From: Bacilli bacterium
GTDB lineage: Bacteria; Bacillota_I; Bacilli_A; RF39; UBA660
NCBI GenBank assembly: GCA_900757295.1
Contig: CAAENH010000138.1
Location: 1-16,403 of the forward strand
Length of the DNA: 16,403 bases
Reading direction: 5' to 3'
Positions 15,212 to 16,403 of the stretch are shown here, one piece after another. A program made the position numbers and the translations under genes. Numbering within the stretch: position 1 is the stretch's first letter; each line of letters opens with the position of its first letter. The notes under the pieces are model-generated. The model was not told where the DNA came from. It ran no database searches and saw only the letters and a program-made list of their open reading frames with translations.

Positions 15212-16102
15212 ATGATTTATAAAATAGAAAATAATAAAATATTAGAAACAACAGTAGGTATAAATGATAGTTCTAGAAACTTAATATGTATATTTACTAA
15301 AGAACAATTTGAAACTAATGAATTTAGTCTGCCTATTATAAATGAACATATTCATTTCTGTAAAATAGAAGACTTAAAAAAATATTCTTATGGAACATTG
15401 TGTATTCCTAAAAAAAATAATTATCCTAAGAATGATTTATTACAATTTTATATTATTAATGAAAATATTATTTTTATAGATAATAATAATTATGTGGTTG
15501 AAATAATTAATAATATAATCCAAACAAAAAGAAAAATAGATTATAACATATTTAAATTCTTTCATGATTTTTTAGAAATGATTATTAAAGATGATTTAAT
15601 TTATTTAGAAAAATTAGAAAATAATTTAGCTAATTTAGAAGATAAAATATTAGTAAGTGATCAAAATGATTTTAGTAAGAAAATAATTGTTTGTAAAAAA
15701 GAAATATTAAGATATTATCATTATTATGGTCAATTACTTGATATGATAGATACTTTAGTAGAAAAATATACTGATATGAAACAAATATTTAAAACTTTGA
15801 GTGAAAAAATAAATAGATTGCAAAGTGAAACTTTATTACTAAGAGAATATACTCATCAGTTACAAGATTTATATGAATCTCAAATAAGTCTTCATCAAAA
15901 TAATGTTATGAAAGTTTTAACAATAGTTACAACAATTTTCTTGCCTCTTACTTTAATTACAGGATGGTATGGAATGAATTTTAAATATATGCCTGAAATT
16001 TATTGGAAGATGGGTTACCCATTAATGATTATTATATTTGGTGTAATTATAGCAGCATTTATAATTTGTTTAATTATTTTTAAAAAGAAAAAGTTTTGGT
16101 AA
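15212..16102 (+). CDS. corA: CorA-family Mg2+/divalent cation channel
   Basis: A 296-residue CorA-type channel, expected to form a membrane pentamer that admits Mg2+ (or Co2+/Ni2+). The N-terminal ~110 residues are the cytoplasmic alpha/beta domain. Residues ~113-235 form the long helices, including LEKLENNLANLEDKIL and REYTHQLQDLYESQIS. TM1 is about 236-254, ending in the signature YGMNF (GMN at 254-256) with the following MPE loop. TM2 is about 268-289, before a KKKKFW cytoplasmic tail. The length is slightly below the usual ~315. It is monocistronic, with an upstream extended -10 and a downstream terminator. The ribosome binding site AAAGGTAGTGAT is somewhat far from the start. Confidence 0.93.
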   Translation: MIYKIENNKILETTVGINDSSRNLICIFTKEQFETNEFSLPIINEHIHFCKIEDLKKYSYGTLCIPKKNNYPKNDLLQFYIINENIIFIDNNNYVVEIINNIIQTKRKIDYNIFKFFHDFLEMIIKDDLIYLEKLENNLANLEDKILVSDQNDFSKKIIVCKKEILRYYHYYGQLLDMIDTLVEKYTDMKQIFKTLSEKINRLQSETLLLREYTHQLQDLYESQISLHQNNVMKVLTIVTTIFLPLTLITGWYGMNFKYMPEIYWKMGYPLMIIIFGVIIAAFIICLIIFKKKKFW

Positions 16103-16106
16103 TCTT

Positions 16107-16132
16107 ATATGCATAAATGTGCATATTTTTTT
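16107..16132 (+). terminator. Terminator of corA
   Basis: ATATGCA (16107-16113) pairs with TGCATAT (16120-16126) around a 6-nt loop, followed by a T-run. Confidence 0.85.
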
Positions 16133-16144
16133 ATGAAAAAAAGG

Positions 16145-16403
16145 AAAAGACTTTTCTATCATTAATATATAAACTAGGGAATGATACAATAGTAAATATA
16201 GAGATGCAGAAAGATATCAAGATAATGTCAAAGTCATTAAAAATAGGAGAAAGTTATAATAAATTATCAAAAGCATTAGCAATATGGATAATAGATTATA
16301 AAGAGAAAGAAATATAAAAGTGATTTAAAATTGTGTGATACAAATAAGAAAAGGGAATAATAAAGAAGAGATATTAATAAAAGATGAAATAAGGATAATA
16401 ATA
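16145..16403 (+). pseudogene. Decayed fragment of an Rpn/PD-(D/E)XK nuclease-family transposase
   Basis: A frame through ~16145-16314 reads TFLSLIYKLGNDTIVNIEMQ and then LKIGESYNKLSKALAIWIID, followed by stop TAA 16315-16317. The VNIEMQ element and the GESYNKLSKxIxIxIID element are typical of the PDDEXK_2/Rpn family of recombination-promoting nucleases. The ~15-20 residues that normally separate them are missing. After the stop, another frame (16329-16403) reads VIQIRKGNNKEEILIKDEIR, which resembles the later part of such proteins, so a frameshift is likely. There is no N-terminal domain and no credible start: the nearest ATG (16117) lies inside the corA terminator. The gene runs off the right edge. 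Ile codons are ATA almost throughout, unlike the neighbouring corA. Confidence 0.45.

Noticed and set aside
16117..16138. ATG at 16117 as start of a 66-residue gene after corA
   Set aside because: The codon lies within the loop of the corA terminator with no ribosome binding site, and similarity to the Rpn family only begins ~10 codons later. It is treated as part of a remnant.
1..16403. CRISPR array, tRNA or rRNA genes, prophage structural genes
   Set aside because: No regularly spaced direct repeats, no tRNA-like cloverleaf with T-loop GGTTCRA-type sequence, and no rRNA or phage structural motifs were seen on either strand.

Overview
The window is very AT-rich with almost purely A/T-ending codons. 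All credible genes lie on the + strand with short gaps. It carries Firmicute-type replication restart/initiation genes (dnaB, dnaI), a T-box leader, a SpoIIP-type amidase and SipW-type signal peptides. TGG encodes Trp throughout, and the one TGA stop (spoIIP) sits in an ATGA gene overlap, so the standard code applies rather than the Mycoplasma code. Together this points to an uncultured low-GC Bacillota lineage of the Bacilli/Erysipelotrichia/RF39 kind. That placement is an inference, not a database result.

Layout. (1) 2-325: 3' end of a surface protein with a FIVAR-like segment, closed by a terminator. (2) 356-3099: a well-formed promoter driving dnaB, dnaI and a small HD-domain phosphohydrolase. 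(3) 3104-5142: a promoter, a threonine T-box leader, thrS and a terminator. The order dnaB-dnaI-(two genes)-thrS is known from Bacillus; here one HD protein fills the middle slot. (4) 5211-6473: a secreted, membrane-anchored protein made of two tandem copies of a ~140-residue module. (5) 6521-9986: an operon of an AI-2E-family permease, a P-loop nucleotide-kinase-like protein and a compact, divergent alanyl-tRNA synthetase, joined by overlaps. (6) 9988-13840: two paralogous secreted proteins, each with its own promoter and terminator. They have TasA/SipW-like N-termini, a cysteine-paired ~47-residue repeat (one copy in the first, two in the second) and a shared C-terminal domain. (7) 13879-15179: spoIIP overlapping a small membrane-protein gene. 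(8) 15180-16132: corA with its own promoter and terminator. (9) 16145-16403: a decayed fragment resembling Rpn/PD-(D/E)XK nuclease-family transposases.

Housekeeping parts (replication loading, two tRNA synthetases, Mg2+ transport) alternate with envelope genes. The points most worth a second look are the short AlaRS with a non-canonical motif 2, the paired modular surface proteins, the abrupt codon-usage switch inside the first of them, and the duplicated secreted module at 5211. There is no CRISPR array, tRNA, rRNA or intact insertion sequence visible.
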